The notes below the pieces were generated by a model. The model was not told the origin of the DNA. It searched no databases and saw nothing but the letters and a program-made list of their open reading frames with translations. Shown here piece after piece: positions 16,818 through 25,542 of a stretch of 51,964 nucleotides of DNA; the first letter of the stretch is position 1; every line of letters starts with the position of its first letter. Source of the DNA: Bacillota bacterium (GTDB taxonomy: Bacteria; Bacillota; Clostridia; Christensenellales; CAG-138); NCBI GenBank assembly GCA_023451115.1, contig JAEXFV010000117.1, positions 1-51,964 on the forward strand, given 5' to 3'. The translations under genes were made by a program, and so were the position numbers.

Positions 16818-18293
16818 ATGATTGATTTGACTATCCATCGTGACAATCTCCAACGGACCATCCAACGGGCCAAAGAGAACAAAATTGTGATTCCCACCTT
16901 TGCGCAGATGCGTAACCCGGACCTGATCCCGGATAAAATCAAGCAAGGGCTTAAGCACACTGGGCTTTGGGATATTAGCCCCTTGAACCTGTTCCGTATT
17001 ACTTGGCATAACGAGCCCAAGATGGAAGGCGGACTGTATGGCGGTGTTAATTTTATTGAACTGCCTGCAAAACTTACTGGCGTAAACGCCCGTATCTTTG
17101 TACTCACCGGCAAGTGGTTTCCCACGGGTTGCCATAAGGTGGGTGCGTCCTTTGGTTGCCTGGCGCCTCGATTGGTAACTGGTCAGTTCGATCCCACCTA
17201 TCATAAGGCGGTATGGCCTTCTACCGGCAACTATTGCCGTGGCGGTGCCTATAACTCCAAGCTCCTCTCTTGCGACAGTATTGCAATTCTCCCGGCGGAG
17301 ATGAGCAAAGAGCGCTTTGAGTGGCTGTCCCAAATTGCTGGTGAAGTAATTGCTACTCCTGGCTGCGAAAGCAACGTAAAAGAAATCTTTGATAAAACCT
17401 GGGAACTGCGCAACACCAGGGAAGATGTGGTAATCTTCAACCAGTTTGACGAAATGGGCAATCACTTATGGCATTATACCGTCACAGGGAAAGCCATCCA
17501 GGACGCTTATGAATCCATTAAAACCGAAACCAGCCGTTTGGCAGGCATGGCCTTTACCTCCGGTTCCGCAGGCACTATGGCAAGCGGCGATTATGTGAAG
17601 GAACAATATCCTCATGCGAAGCTGGCTGTGGGCGAAGCGCTGCAATGCCCCACTTTGCTGAACAATGGCTTCGGCGGCCACCGTATCGAAGGGATTGGCG
17701 ACAAGCATGTGCCGTGGGTACATAATGTTAAAAATACGGATATGGTAATTGCCATTGATGATGAAGATAGCCAGAATCTGCTCCGGTTGTTCAACGACCC
17801 GGTAGGCAAAGAATATCTGGTAAACGAGTTGGGCCTGGAGCCTGAGTTTGTAGAAAAGCTGTCGCTCCTGGGTATTTCCGGTATTGCAAACGTGCTTTGC
17901 TGCATCAAGATGGCTAAGTACTATGAGCTTACCAGCGATGACTGCCTGTTTACAGTGGGCACTGACTCTGCTGTGATGTATGGTTCCCGTATCGAAGAAC
18001 TCAACCAGCAGCAGGGCGCTTATCGGCCCACCAAGGCAGCGGCGGATTATTATGAGCACATGCATGGCGTGCGCACGGATAATATGGAAGAGCTTACCTA
18101 TGAGGCACGTAAGCGGGTGCATAACCTGAAATATTACACTTGGGTTGAGCAGCAGGGCAAAGACGTTGCAGAGCTCAATGCCCAGTGGTATGATTATGAC
18201 AACTACTGGGGCGGCATCCATAAACAGGCAGCAGAAATCGATGCGCTGATCAATGCGTTTAATGAAGCCACGGGCGTGCTGGATAGCCTGTAA
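16818..18293 (+). CDS. PLP-dependent enzyme, tryptophan-synthase-beta fold
   Basis: A 491-residue protein of the fold-type II PLP family (tryptophan synthase beta / threonine synthase / cysteine synthase superfamily). The candidate PLP lysine is in TGCHKVGASFGCL (about residue 109), a glycine-rich loop is GMAFTSGSAGTMASGDYV (about 242-259), and VGTDSAVMYGSRIEEL (about 383-398) is near the C-terminal cofactor site. It is longer than typical cysteine synthases (~310) or diaminopropionate ammonia-lyase (~400). The ATG at 16818 has GGAG about ten bases upstream; open frame continues to 16698 but without a site. The substrate is unknown. It stands alone and is followed by a strong terminator. Confidence 0.78.
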   Translation: MIDLTIHRDNLQRTIQRAKENKIVIPTFAQMRNPDLIPDKIKQGLKHTGLWDISPLNLFRITWHNEPKMEGGLYGGVNFIELPAKLTGVNARIFVLTGKWFPTGCHKVGASFGCLAPRLVTGQFDPTYHKAVWPSTGNYCRGGAYNSKLLSCDSIAILPAEMSKERFEWLSQIAGEVIATPGCESNVKEIFDKTWELRNTREDVVIFNQFDEMGNHLWHYTVTGKAIQDAYESIKTETSRLAGMAFTSGSAGTMASGDYVKEQYPHAKLAVGEALQCPTLLNNGFGGHRIEGIGDKHVPWVHNVKNTDMVIAIDDEDSQNLLRLFNDPVGKEYLVNELGLEPEFVEKLSLLGISGIANVLCCIKMAKYYELTSDDCLFTVGTDSAVMYGSRIEELNQQQGAYRPTKAAADYYEHMHGVRTDNMEELTYEARKRVHNLKYYTWVEQQGKDVAELNAQWYDYDNYWGGIHKQAAEIDALINAFNEATGVLDSL

Positions 18294-18321
18294 TTCCTGA
18301 TACACGCTGAAACATGGTTTA

Positions 18322-18354
18322 AGGGCCGCAGATATGCTGCGGCCCTTTGTTATT
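18322..18354 (+). terminator. Terminator after PLP enzyme
   Basis: AAGGGCCGCAG and CTGCGGCCCTT pair around a 6-base loop, followed by TGTTATT. Confidence 0.85.
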
Positions 18355-18440
18355 GCCTGTTGCCACTTTGGAGAGTAAGAAGGGCTGGCTGAAAGCCACA
18401 GCTTTTATCAATATTATTCTTGATCGAAATAGAAAAGAGA

Positions 18441-18474
18441 AATGGCCCGGTGGCAATTGCCACCGGGCCATTTT
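18441..18474. terminator. 32-base perfect palindrome, probable groEL terminator
   Basis: AATGGCCCGGTGGCAA is followed directly by its reverse complement, giving a GC-rich stem with T residues beyond it on both strands. It is 28 bases past the groEL stop and lies between convergent genes. Confidence 0.75.
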
Positions 18475-18501
18475 GTTGCAATTGAATTGGATTTACCGGG
18501 A

Positions 18502-20133
18502 TTAATACATCCCGGGGCCACCCATGCCGCCGCCTGCAGGCATTGGCGGTTCGGGAGCGGGAATGTCCGCAACCAAGCTCTCGGTGGTGAGAACCATAGC
18601 CGCAATGGAGGCCGCATTCTGAAGAGCGGAACGGGTCACCTTAGTGGGATCCATAATGCCCTTTTCGTCCATCATGCCATATTCGTCCTTGGCGGCATCA
18701 TAGCCATAGCCAGCCTTGTTGGCATCCTTGATGTTGGCAACGATGACGGAACCTTCCAAGCCAGCGTTGGCAGCAATCTGGCGCACAGGCTCTTCCAGAG
18801 CGCGTACCACCATCTGGATACCGGTCTTCTGGTCTCCGGAAGCATCGGACTCCAAGGCTTTCACCTTGTTGATTACATTGATCAGCGCAACACCGCCGCC
18901 AGGCACAATGCCCTCTTCGACAGCCGCACGAGTCGCGTTGAGAGCGTCCTCAATGCGCAGCTTGGCATCCTTCATTTCCACTTCGGTAGCAGCGCCAACC
19001 GCAATAACGGCTACGCCGCCGGACAACTTGGCCAAACGCTCCTGCAGCTTTTCTTTATCGTAATCAGAGGTGGTTTCCTCAATCTGGGCCTTGATGGAGT
19101 TGATCCGGGCCTTGATTTCAGAAGCTTCGCCAGCACCTTCCACAATGGTGGTGTTCTCTTTGTCAACCTTAACCTGACGGGCGGTACCCAACTGGGCGAT
19201 GGTGGTTTCCTTCAGATCCATACCCAGCTCGTCGGAAATTACCTGGCCGCCGGTGAGGATCGCGATATCCTGCAGCATGGCCTTACGCCTGTCGCCAAAG
19301 CCAGGGGCCTTAACGGCAACGCAGGTGAAGGTGCCGCGCAGTTTATTCACAACCAAGGTAGCCAAGGCTTCGCCTTCCACATCCTCGGCGATGATCAGCA
19401 GTTTGCGGCCCTGCTGCACAACAGACTCCAGAATGGGCAGGATTTCCTGAATGTTGCTGATCTTCTTTTCGGTGATCAGGATCAGGGGGTTATCCAGCAC
19501 CGCTTCCATCTTGTCCGTATCGGTTACCATGTAAGCGGAAGCATAGCCGCGGTCAAACTGCATACCTTCTACGATATTCAGTTCGGTCTTCATGGTCTTG
19601 GATTCTTCTACGGTGATAACGCCGTCGTTTCCAACCTTTTCCATCGCATCGGAGATCAACTCGCCAACCTTCTGGTCGCCAGCGGAAATAGCGGCAACCT
19701 GGGCGATATCCTGCTTGGAACCAACGGGTTTAGAGAGAGCCTTGAGCTCTTCCACTGCCTTTTCTACTGCTGCTTCGATGCCCTTCTTGAGCACCATGGG
19801 GTTTGCGCCGGCGGCCACATTCTTCAGCCCTTCACGGACGATAGCCTGGGCAAGCAGGGTAGCGGTGGTGGTGCCGTCGCCCGCTACATCGTTGGTCTTG
19901 GTAGCAACTTCTTTTACCAACTGGGCGCCCATATTTTCAAATGGGTCTTCCAGCTCGATTTCCTTGGCGATGGTAACGCCATCATTGGTGATCAAGGGTG
20001 CGCCAAACTTTTTGTCCAGCACTACATTGCGGCCTTTGGGCCCCAAGGTAATCTTAACGGTATCCGCCAACTGGTTCATGCCGGCTTCCAAAGCCCGGCG
20101 GGCGTCTTCGCCATATTTCAACTGCTTAGCCAT
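18502..20133 (-). CDS. groEL: Chaperonin GroEL (Hsp60)
   Basis: A 543-residue subunit of the cytoplasmic 14-mer folding chamber. MAKQLKYGEDARRALEAG, VKITLGPKGRNVVLDK, the ATPase segment NDVAGDGTTTATLLAQ (about 82-97) and the C-terminal glycine/methionine tail (PMPAGGGMGGPGMY) are standard. The length is normal. It is the second gene of the groES-groEL operon (30-base gap) under CIRCE control, so it should be repressed by HrcA and induced by heat. Confidence 0.98.
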   Translation of the reverse strand: MAKQLKYGEDARRALEAGMNQLADTVKITLGPKGRNVVLDKKFGAPLITNDGVTIAKEIELEDPFENMGAQLVKEVATKTNDVAGDGTTTATLLAQAIVREGLKNVAAGANPMVLKKGIEAAVEKAVEELKALSKPVGSKQDIAQVAAISAGDQKVGELISDAMEKVGNDGVITVEESKTMKTELNIVEGMQFDRGYASAYMVTDTDKMEAVLDNPLILITEKKISNIQEILPILESVVQQGRKLLIIAEDVEGEALATLVVNKLRGTFTCVAVKAPGFGDRRKAMLQDIAILTGGQVISDELGMDLKETTIAQLGTARQVKVDKENTTIVEGAGEASEIKARINSIKAQIEETTSDYDKEKLQERLAKLSGGVAVIAVGAATEVEMKDAKLRIEDALNATRAAVEEGIVPGGGVALINVINKVKALESDASGDQKTGIQMVVRALEEPVRQIAANAGLEGSVIVANIKDANKAGYGYDAAKDEYGMMDEKGIMDPTKVTRSALQNAASIAAMVLTTESLVADIPAPEPPMPAGGGMGGPGMY

Positions 20134-20163
20134 GTTTATTTTCTCCTTCCAAATTGGGTTGTA

Positions 20164-20448
20164 CTATTCCACAACTGCCAGAATATCGTTCTGCCGTACG
20201 ACGATGTACTCTTCCCCGTCCAGCTTGACTTCCGTGCCGGCGTATTTGGAATAAATGACCTTGTCGCCTACGTGAACGTACATGGTTACTTCTTTGCCCT
20301 CTACTACGCCGCCGGGGCCAACTGCGATGATTTCGGCCATCTGGGGCTTTTCCTGCGCACTGGAAGTGAGCACGATGCCGCTCTTGGTGGTTTTCTCGGT
20401 CTCAAGGCTCTTAATGACAACCCGATCCGCCAAAGGCTTGAGTTTCAT
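20164..20448 (-). CDS. groES: Co-chaperonin GroES (Hsp10)
   Basis: A 94-residue lid subunit that caps GroEL. MKLKPLADRVVIKSLETEKTT, the mobile loop TKSGIVLTSSAQEKPQ (about 21-36), GPGGV and the C-terminal YSKYAGTEVKLDGEEYIVV are typical. First gene of the operon; its start lies 53 bases past the CIRCE element. Confidence 0.98.
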   Translation of the reverse strand: MKLKPLADRVVIKSLETEKTTKSGIVLTSSAQEKPQMAEIIAVGPGGVVEGKEVTMYVHVGDKVIYSKYAGTEVKLDGEEYIVVRQNDILAVVE

Positions 20449-20500
20449 AGTTGATGTACCTCCTTATATTCTGCCTGCTGCAATGATTACAATTTTGTTG

Positions 20501-20527
20501 TTAGCACTCAATGCTAATGAGTGCTAA
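20501..20527 (-). promoter_or_regulatory. CIRCE operator (HrcA site)
   Basis: Perfect consensus inverted repeat TTAGCACTC-N9-GAGTGCTAA upstream of groES. HrcA binds this element in Firmicutes and represses groESL outside stress. Confidence 0.98.
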
Positions 20528-20535
20528 CATCTATT

Positions 20536-20564
20536 ATAATAGAGCACCGCTTTATCCACTGCAA
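20536..20564 (-). promoter_or_regulatory. groESL promoter
   Basis: On the minus strand TTGCAG (20559-20564), 17-base spacer, TATTAT (20536-20541), immediately upstream of CIRCE. Confidence 0.6.
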
Positions 20565-20674
20565 GTATTGACAATATCCAAATTTCATATAATTTGGCTG
20601 TTTTTTAAAAATATTAACTAATATCTTCTAAAATCTTGATTTAAATAATGATTTCTTCGTTTTTCAAGCATTAA

Positions 20675-20703
20675 TTGCTTAAAATAGAAGAATAGTTTAA
20701 AAT
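20675..20703 (+). promoter_or_regulatory. Possible glpK promoter
   Basis: TTGCTT (20675-20680), 17-base spacer, TAAAAT (20698-20703) in a very AT-rich stretch. Other AT-rich -10 options exist nearby, so the assignment is tentative. Confidence 0.45.
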
Positions 20704-20732
20704 AAAATAATAATTGTCTTTTTACCGTTTTT

Positions 20733-20804
20733 CTCTGAAATGGTTGGATTTCAGAGGTTTCAACCAAATGATGTGTCAAAGCTTGTAGCTTTGCTTTCTT
20801 TTTT
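20733..20804 (+). promoter_or_regulatory. glpK leader: hairpin plus terminator (attenuator candidate)
   Basis: CTCTGAAAT (20733-20741) pairs with ATTTCAGAG (20748-20756). An overlapping alternative pairs TGGTTG (20741-20746) with CAACCA (20761-20766). A short terminator follows: CAAAGC/GCTTTG (20777-20793) then CTTTCTTTTTT. In Bacillus, GlpP antiterminates glycerol genes at leader terminators; the layout here suggests similar control but the regulator is not in the window. Confidence 0.5.
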
Positions 20805-20836
20805 GCTTAAACTTTTCTGGACAGGAGCGATGTGAT

Positions 20837-22345
20837 ATGCAGCAGCTTTTACTGGCTTTGGATCAGGGCACTACCAGTTCCCGGGCAATATTGTTCAATG
20901 GTTTGGGCAATATTTGTGCCAGCGCCCAATTTGAGTTTGCCCAGCATTATCCTAAGCCGGGGTGGGTGGAGCACGATCCCATGGTCATCTTGCACAGTGT
21001 GCAGCGTGCGGCGGCAACGGCCTTGCACCAACGCAATGTTGGCCAGGGGGAAATCGCCGCTATCGGTATTACCAATCAACGGGAAACAACCGTGGTTTGG
21101 GAACGGGCTACGGGCAGGCCGATATACCCTGCAATTGTGTGGCAGTGCCGGCGTACGGCGGCAGAATGCGAAGCGCTGCAAAGCCAGGGGCTAGGGGAAT
21201 ATATTGCACAAAAAACAGGGCTGCTCATTGACGCTTATTTTTCCGCCACTAAGATCCAGTGGATTTTGTCCCATGTAGAGGGGGCGCAGGCCAGGGCGGA
21301 GCGGGGGGAATTGCTCTTTGGCACCATTGACACCTGGCTGATTTGGAATTTGACGGGTGGCAGGGCCCATGTTACGGATTACACTAACGCGGCTCGAACC
21401 ATGTTGTTTGACATTGACCGCCTGTGTTGGGACGAAACGTTGTGTAAAGCGTTGCACATCCCGCTGTGCATGCTGCCGGAACCAAGGCCTTCCAGCTGCG
21501 TTTACGGCGTAGTCGCCCCAGGGATCGCCGGGTTTGAGGAATTGGCAGGCGTACCCATTGCAGGAGCAGCGGGGGATCAACAGGCGGCCTTGTTTGGCCA
21601 GGCATGTTTTACCCCGGGACAAGCAAAAAATACTTATGGTACGGGTTGCTTTTTGGTCATGAACACCGGGAGCCAGTCCTTAAGGAGCCGGAATAGGCTG
21701 TTATCTACCATTGCCTGGGGGTTAAAAGATGGCTCGATTACATATGCTCTGGAAGGAAGCATTTTCAATGCAGGCAGTGTAATCAAGTGGATGCGGGATG
21801 ACCTGGGCATGCTCAAAAACACGCCGGAAATCAATATTCTTGCCGAAAGCGTGCCGGATGCAGGCGGATTGTACCTGGTGCCCGCCTTTACGGGCATGGG
21901 CGCGCCTTATTGGGATATGTATGCTCGGGGGGCTATGTTGGGCATGACCAGGGGAACTACCCGCGCCCATTTTGCCAGGGCGGTGCTAGAGAGCATTGCC
22001 TACCAGGTGAAGGACCTGATCGCTGCCATGGAGGATGACACCGGCGCTGTCCTTTGCGAATTGAAAGTGGATGGCGGCGCATCGGTTTCCAATATTTTAA
22101 TGCAGTTTCAAGCAGACTTGCTGGGCGCTCGCATCAATCGGCCCCAAAACGTGGAAACAACGGCTTTGGGCGCTGCCTATTTGGCAGGGCTTGCGGTAGG
22201 ATTATGGAAGGATCAAAAGGAGATTGCTGCCAACTGGAAGTCGGAGCGGGTATTTACCCCGCAAATGGCGCTGGAACAAAGCCAAGCATATTATGCTGGA
22301 TGGAAGAGGGCGGTAGCCAGGGCGCTGGATTGGGTAGAGCATTGA
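20837..22345 (+). CDS. glpK: Glycerol kinase
   Basis: A 502-residue FGGY-family kinase that phosphorylates glycerol to glycerol-3-phosphate. LLALDQGTTSSRAILF (N-terminal ATP fold), GITNQRETTVVWER, GTIDTWLIWNLTGG and the second FGGY signature region DGGASVSNILMQFQADLLG (about 413-431) are all present; length is normal. ATG 20837 has AGGAG nine bases upstream. No glpF is adjacent; the next gene is a dehydrogenase 71 bases downstream, possibly co-transcribed. A leader hairpin and terminator upstream suggest antitermination control. Confidence 0.95.
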   Translation: MQQLLLALDQGTTSSRAILFNGLGNICASAQFEFAQHYPKPGWVEHDPMVILHSVQRAAATALHQRNVGQGEIAAIGITNQRETTVVWERATGRPIYPAIVWQCRRTAAECEALQSQGLGEYIAQKTGLLIDAYFSATKIQWILSHVEGAQARAERGELLFGTIDTWLIWNLTGGRAHVTDYTNAARTMLFDIDRLCWDETLCKALHIPLCMLPEPRPSSCVYGVVAPGIAGFEELAGVPIAGAAGDQQAALFGQACFTPGQAKNTYGTGCFLVMNTGSQSLRSRNRLLSTIAWGLKDGSITYALEGSIFNAGSVIKWMRDDLGMLKNTPEINILAESVPDAGGLYLVPAFTGMGAPYWDMYARGAMLGMTRGTTRAHFARAVLESIAYQVKDLIAAMEDDTGAVLCELKVDGGASVSNILMQFQADLLGARINRPQNVETTALGAAYLAGLAVGLWKDQKEIAANWKSERVFTPQMALEQSQAYYAGWKRAVARALDWVEH

Positions 22346-22416
22346 GCCATAATGAAAATGAGCTTTTTTCAATGGGAGCGGGCTAGAATTTTGAAAAGGG
22401 AGAAGACAAAAAGAGC

Positions 22417-23526
22417 ATGGAAACCAGGCCATATGTTTCATGGGAGTGTATCGTTGGTTTTATGACGGAAGCCTTTGAAAAGCTGGGAGTTCCGCCAGAG
22501 GAAGCAGCACTGTGTGCGGATGTGTTGGCAGAAAGCGACCGCCGGGGCATTGAGAGCCATGGCTGTAACCGCTTTAAGCCCATCTATGTGGATCGAATTC
22601 AGGCGGGTATTCAACGGCCAATTACGCAATTTGAGGTTTTAAAGGAAACCGCTACCACCGCAGTGGCGGATGCCCATGACGGCATGGGCATGGTGGCTGG
22701 GTATAAAGCCATGTCCATGGCGATAGAAAAGGCCAGGCAGTATGGAATGGGTATGGTGGCGGTGCGCAATTCCACCCATTATGGAATTGCCGGGTATTAT
22801 GCTACCATGGCCACCAAAGAAAACATGATCGGCATAACCGGAACCAATGCACGACCTTCCATTGCCCCTACATTTGGCGTGGAAAATATGTTGGGCACGA
22901 ACCCTTTAACCATCGGGCTTCCCACAGATGAAGACTTTCCCTTTGTGCTGGATTGCGCTACCTCCATTACCCAACGGGGTAAAATTGAATACTATGCCCG
23001 TACTGGGCAGGATACCCCGAAAGGCATGGTAATAGGGCGGGATGGTTCTGCCATGACGGATAGCGGCCAAATATTAAAGGATTTGACCAGCGGCCATGCC
23101 GCTTTAGCCCCATTAGGCGGTATTGGGGAGGAACTGGCCGGTTATAAGGGCTATGGCTATGCTACGGTGGTAGAGGTGCTTTCTGCTGCGCTGCAAGCGG
23201 GGAGCTTTTTGAAAATGCTTACCGGCCTAGACCAGCAGGGACATAAACAGCCCTATCACTTGGGCCATTTCTTTATGGCCATCGATACGGAGGCATTTTT
23301 GGGGGCCGAGAGCTTTAAAAACACGACAGGAAATATTTTGAGGGAATTGCGGGCCTCACAAAAAGCGCCCGGCCAACAGCGCATTTATACTGCCGGGGAA
23401 AAGGAATATCTGGTGTGGCTGGAGCGAAAGGACAAGGGCGTGCCCGTAGGTGAGGCGGTGCAAAAGGAATTCATTGCTGTTCGGGATGCTTTGGGGTTAA
23501 AGCGCCGTTTCCCTTTTGAAAATTGA
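22417..23526 (+). CDS. Ldh-family (malate/L-lactate dehydrogenase type 2) oxidoreductase
   Basis: A 369-residue NAD(P)-dependent dehydrogenase of the Ldh/YlbC/AllD family, structurally unrelated to classical lactate dehydrogenase. ESDRRGIESHGCNRF (about 45-59; the SHG motif), RNSTHYGIAGYYA, and TNPLTIGLPT are family signatures. Members act on malate, sulfolactate, ureidoglycolate or other 2-hydroxy acids; the substrate here is not determined by sequence. Proximity to purine genes makes a ureidoglycolate-like role conceivable, but the gene follows glpK and converges on guaD, so that is weak. The start is supported by AAGGGAG at 22396-22402, rather far upstream. Confidence 0.82.
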   Translation: METRPYVSWECIVGFMTEAFEKLGVPPEEAALCADVLAESDRRGIESHGCNRFKPIYVDRIQAGIQRPITQFEVLKETATTAVADAHDGMGMVAGYKAMSMAIEKARQYGMGMVAVRNSTHYGIAGYYATMATKENMIGITGTNARPSIAPTFGVENMLGTNPLTIGLPTDEDFPFVLDCATSITQRGKIEYYARTGQDTPKGMVIGRDGSAMTDSGQILKDLTSGHAALAPLGGIGEELAGYKGYGYATVVEVLSAALQAGSFLKMLTGLDQQGHKQPYHLGHFFMAIDTEAFLGAESFKNTTGNILRELRASQKAPGQQRIYTAGEKEYLVWLERKDKGVPVGEAVQKEFIAVRDALGLKRRFPFEN

Positions 23527-23547
23527 TAAGCGCTATAATAGCAAAGT

Positions 23548-23580
23548 GCGTCTGCTTCCTTTCCGGTTGCAGACGCCCTT
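23548..23580. terminator. Terminator between convergent ldh-like gene and guaD
   Basis: GCGTCTGC pairs with GCAGACGC around a 13-base loop, followed by CCTTATTAC on the plus strand. Confidence 0.65.
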
Positions 23581-23592
23581 ATTACACTCAGG

Positions 23593-24876
23593 TCATATGG
23601 TTATTTTGCGCCCTGCGGAATATCGGCCGATTATCGCCTGATCATCTCCAAGGTACATCAAACGCTCCAGCCGTTCGGATATCGTGAGGGGGCGAGAGGG
23701 TGGCAGGGTGCTGTCGTCCAGCGCCAGGGCATGGAGTAGGTTCCCTTTTTGAAAACCGGGGCCTTCCCCAAAGTAAAGCTGGCCGGCGGAAGTAATGAGA
23801 TAAAACGCTTCCGCTACCGTGAGAAATGCCTCTTGTTGATTGGTCAGCAGCCAATTGCGTTTGGAGGCCCGGATAGCGGCCGCAGCCGTACCCAACATGG
23901 AAAGCTGAGCGCCGCCGGCAATATCCGAGCCTAAGGCAACGGATAAGCCCTCATTCAGCATCCGGCGTACTGGAGCGACACCGGTAGGGATGTTAATATT
24001 GCTGTCCGGGCAATGGGCCACCCATGCGCCGTGGTCTTTGATTGCCTGCCGCTCCTTTTCATCGGAGTATACGCAGTGGGCCATTACAGTGCCAGGGCCG
24101 AAAAGCCCGCAGGAGGCGTAACTTTCCCAATATTGGTGGCAATCGGGGCGCAGGGAACGCACCCATGCGTCTTCTTCCAGGTTTTCCGATAGGTGTGATT
24201 GCACCCGGAGGCCATATTCTTGCGCCAATTCCCCTAAGCCGCGCATCAGCTCATCTGAACAGGAGGGGGTAAACCGAGGCGTAAGCATGGGCGCAAGGTG
24301 CGGATATTTGCCCCGGCATTCTTCCACCCAACGTCGGGTTTCCAGCAGGGATTCCGCTGTGGTTTCCCGCAAGCTGTCAGGACAATTGCGATCCATATTC
24401 ACTTTGCCTACAAACCCGGTGACGCCTGCCTGTTCCAGCTCTTCCATCAGCACATGGGTAGCCTCCCGATGCACAGAGGAGAACATGCACACCCGGGTAG
24501 TCCCCTTGCAGACCAAAGCATATGCCAGATGGCGATAAACTTTGCGGGCAAAATCCAGATCACGAAACATCGCTTCTGTTTTAAAGGTATAGGTCTCCAG
24601 CCAGTCCAGCAACTGCAGATCCATGCCCAGGCCCAACATAGCATATTGTGGCCCATGCAGGTGTAAATCCGTGAAAGAGGGCACGATCAGGGCATCTCCA
24701 TAATCTTCCACAGGCAATCCTTCCCACTCTGGGCGCAAAACCGGAACGATATCCGAAATCACGCCATCCTCAACGAAAAGATAGCCATGTTGCAAAATTT
24801 CTAGGCTGCCGAAAACCGGAGCATGCACCAAATTGCCGCGAATAAGCATGGCTCCATGAAGTTGTTGCAGTTTCAT
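23593..24876 (-). CDS. guaD: Guanine deaminase-like amidohydrolase
   Basis: A 427-residue metal-dependent amidohydrolase that would deaminate guanine to xanthine. FTDLHLHGPQYAMLGLGMD (about 67-85) holds the metal histidines and the GPQ motif seen in guanine deaminases. LRVQSHLSENLEED, VMAHCVYSDEKE, AHCPDSNINIPTG and ALGSDIAGG supply the remaining metal and catalytic residues. It lacks the HNHFYSG motif of the SsnA branch, so GuaD is favoured. ATG 24876 has AAGGAG eight bases upstream. It is the third gene of the riboswitch-controlled hydA-mocA-guaD operon. Confidence 0.88.
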   Translation of the reverse strand: MKLQQLHGAMLIRGNLVHAPVFGSLEILQHGYLFVEDGVISDIVPVLRPEWEGLPVEDYGDALIVPSFTDLHLHGPQYAMLGLGMDLQLLDWLETYTFKTEAMFRDLDFARKVYRHLAYALVCKGTTRVCMFSSVHREATHVLMEELEQAGVTGFVGKVNMDRNCPDSLRETTAESLLETRRWVEECRGKYPHLAPMLTPRFTPSCSDELMRGLGELAQEYGLRVQSHLSENLEEDAWVRSLRPDCHQYWESYASCGLFGPGTVMAHCVYSDEKERQAIKDHGAWVAHCPDSNINIPTGVAPVRRMLNEGLSVALGSDIAGGAQLSMLGTAAAAIRASKRNWLLTNQQEAFLTVAEAFYLITSAGQLYFGEGPGFQKGNLLHALALDDSTLPPSRPLTISERLERLMYLGDDQAIIGRYSAGRKITI

Positions 24877-24945
24877 CGTAATTGCTCCTTTTATGCCGCA
24901 TGCTATCATGGGGCGATATACCAAGTCGTTTGCCTTCATTCGAAA

Positions 24946-25542
24946 TCAGGGCAAAAAGTCCGCCGGTGAATCGATATCCAACAGTTCTTGCTCCTGTGAA
25001 ACTTCAATTAGCCTGAGCGCTTCCTCATGGGCCCGTATTACTGCGCTGCCCCCCGTATCCCCTTGTAGGGAGAGCAACTCGGGAAAATAAATCCGCGGGA
25101 AGATAGCAGGGTTGCCCCGTTTGCCATGGTAAGCCAAGGCTAGGATATGCTGGGGGCCTTTTTTCCATGCGTCCGCCAGAATAGTAATGCTTTGGGCATT
25201 CAGGTAGGGCTGATCACCCACGCAAAACATACAGCCGCTCAGGTTGGGGCAGGCAGTAAGCAAGGCCCCCAGCCCCAGCCGGATGCTGCTGCTTACCCCC
25301 TGCTTTGGATCAGGGTTAAAAACGGTTAAAAACCCCCGCTCAATCGCCAGATCCGCTACCGGCTGATATTGGGTAACCACCATTACCGGTGAAAGGCCGC
25401 TGGCCTGCAGCGCATCCATCCCATAGGCAATGATTGGCTTGCCGTTTAAAGGCTGTAGCAGCTTGTTTTTACCAAATCGGGCGGCATTGCCTGCTGCCAT
25501 CAGCACGCAACCCAAAGTTGGAAGAAGGGCAGAGGAGCTCAT
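24946..25542 (-). CDS. mocA: Molybdenum-cofactor cytidylyltransferase-like protein
   Basis: A 198-residue nucleotidyltransferase of the MobA/MocA fold. LMAAGNAARFGKNKLL (about 14-29) is the nucleotide-binding loop, CVGDQPYL (about 102-109) the metal-binding acidic motif and LQGDTGGSAVI (about 159-169) the downstream motif. MocA attaches CMP to molybdopterin for xanthine-dehydrogenase-family enzymes, and the neighbouring xdhABC genes need exactly that cofactor. Its ATG overlaps the hydA stop (ATGA). Confidence 0.87.
   Translation of the reverse strand: MSSSALLPTLGCVLMAAGNAARFGKNKLLQPLNGKPIIAYGMDALQASGLSPVMVVTQYQPVADLAIERGFLTVFNPDPKQGVSSSIRLGLGALLTACPNLSGCMFCVGDQPYLNAQSITILADAWKKGPQHILALAYHGKRGNPAIFPRIYFPELLSLQGDTGGSAVIRAHEEALRLIEVSQEQELLDIDSPADFLP

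Noticed and set aside
18442..20454. Open frame of about 670 codons on the plus strand opposite groES-groEL
   Set aside because: It is fully antisense to two unmistakable chaperonin genes, runs through both stop regions and CIRCE-side sequence, and its translation matches no family. Long antisense frames are common over highly biased codon use.
23593..24876. SsnA-type aminohydrolase instead of guanine deaminase
   Set aside because: The metal motif is HLHGPQ, as in guanine deaminases, and the HNHFYSG motif of the SsnA branch is absent.
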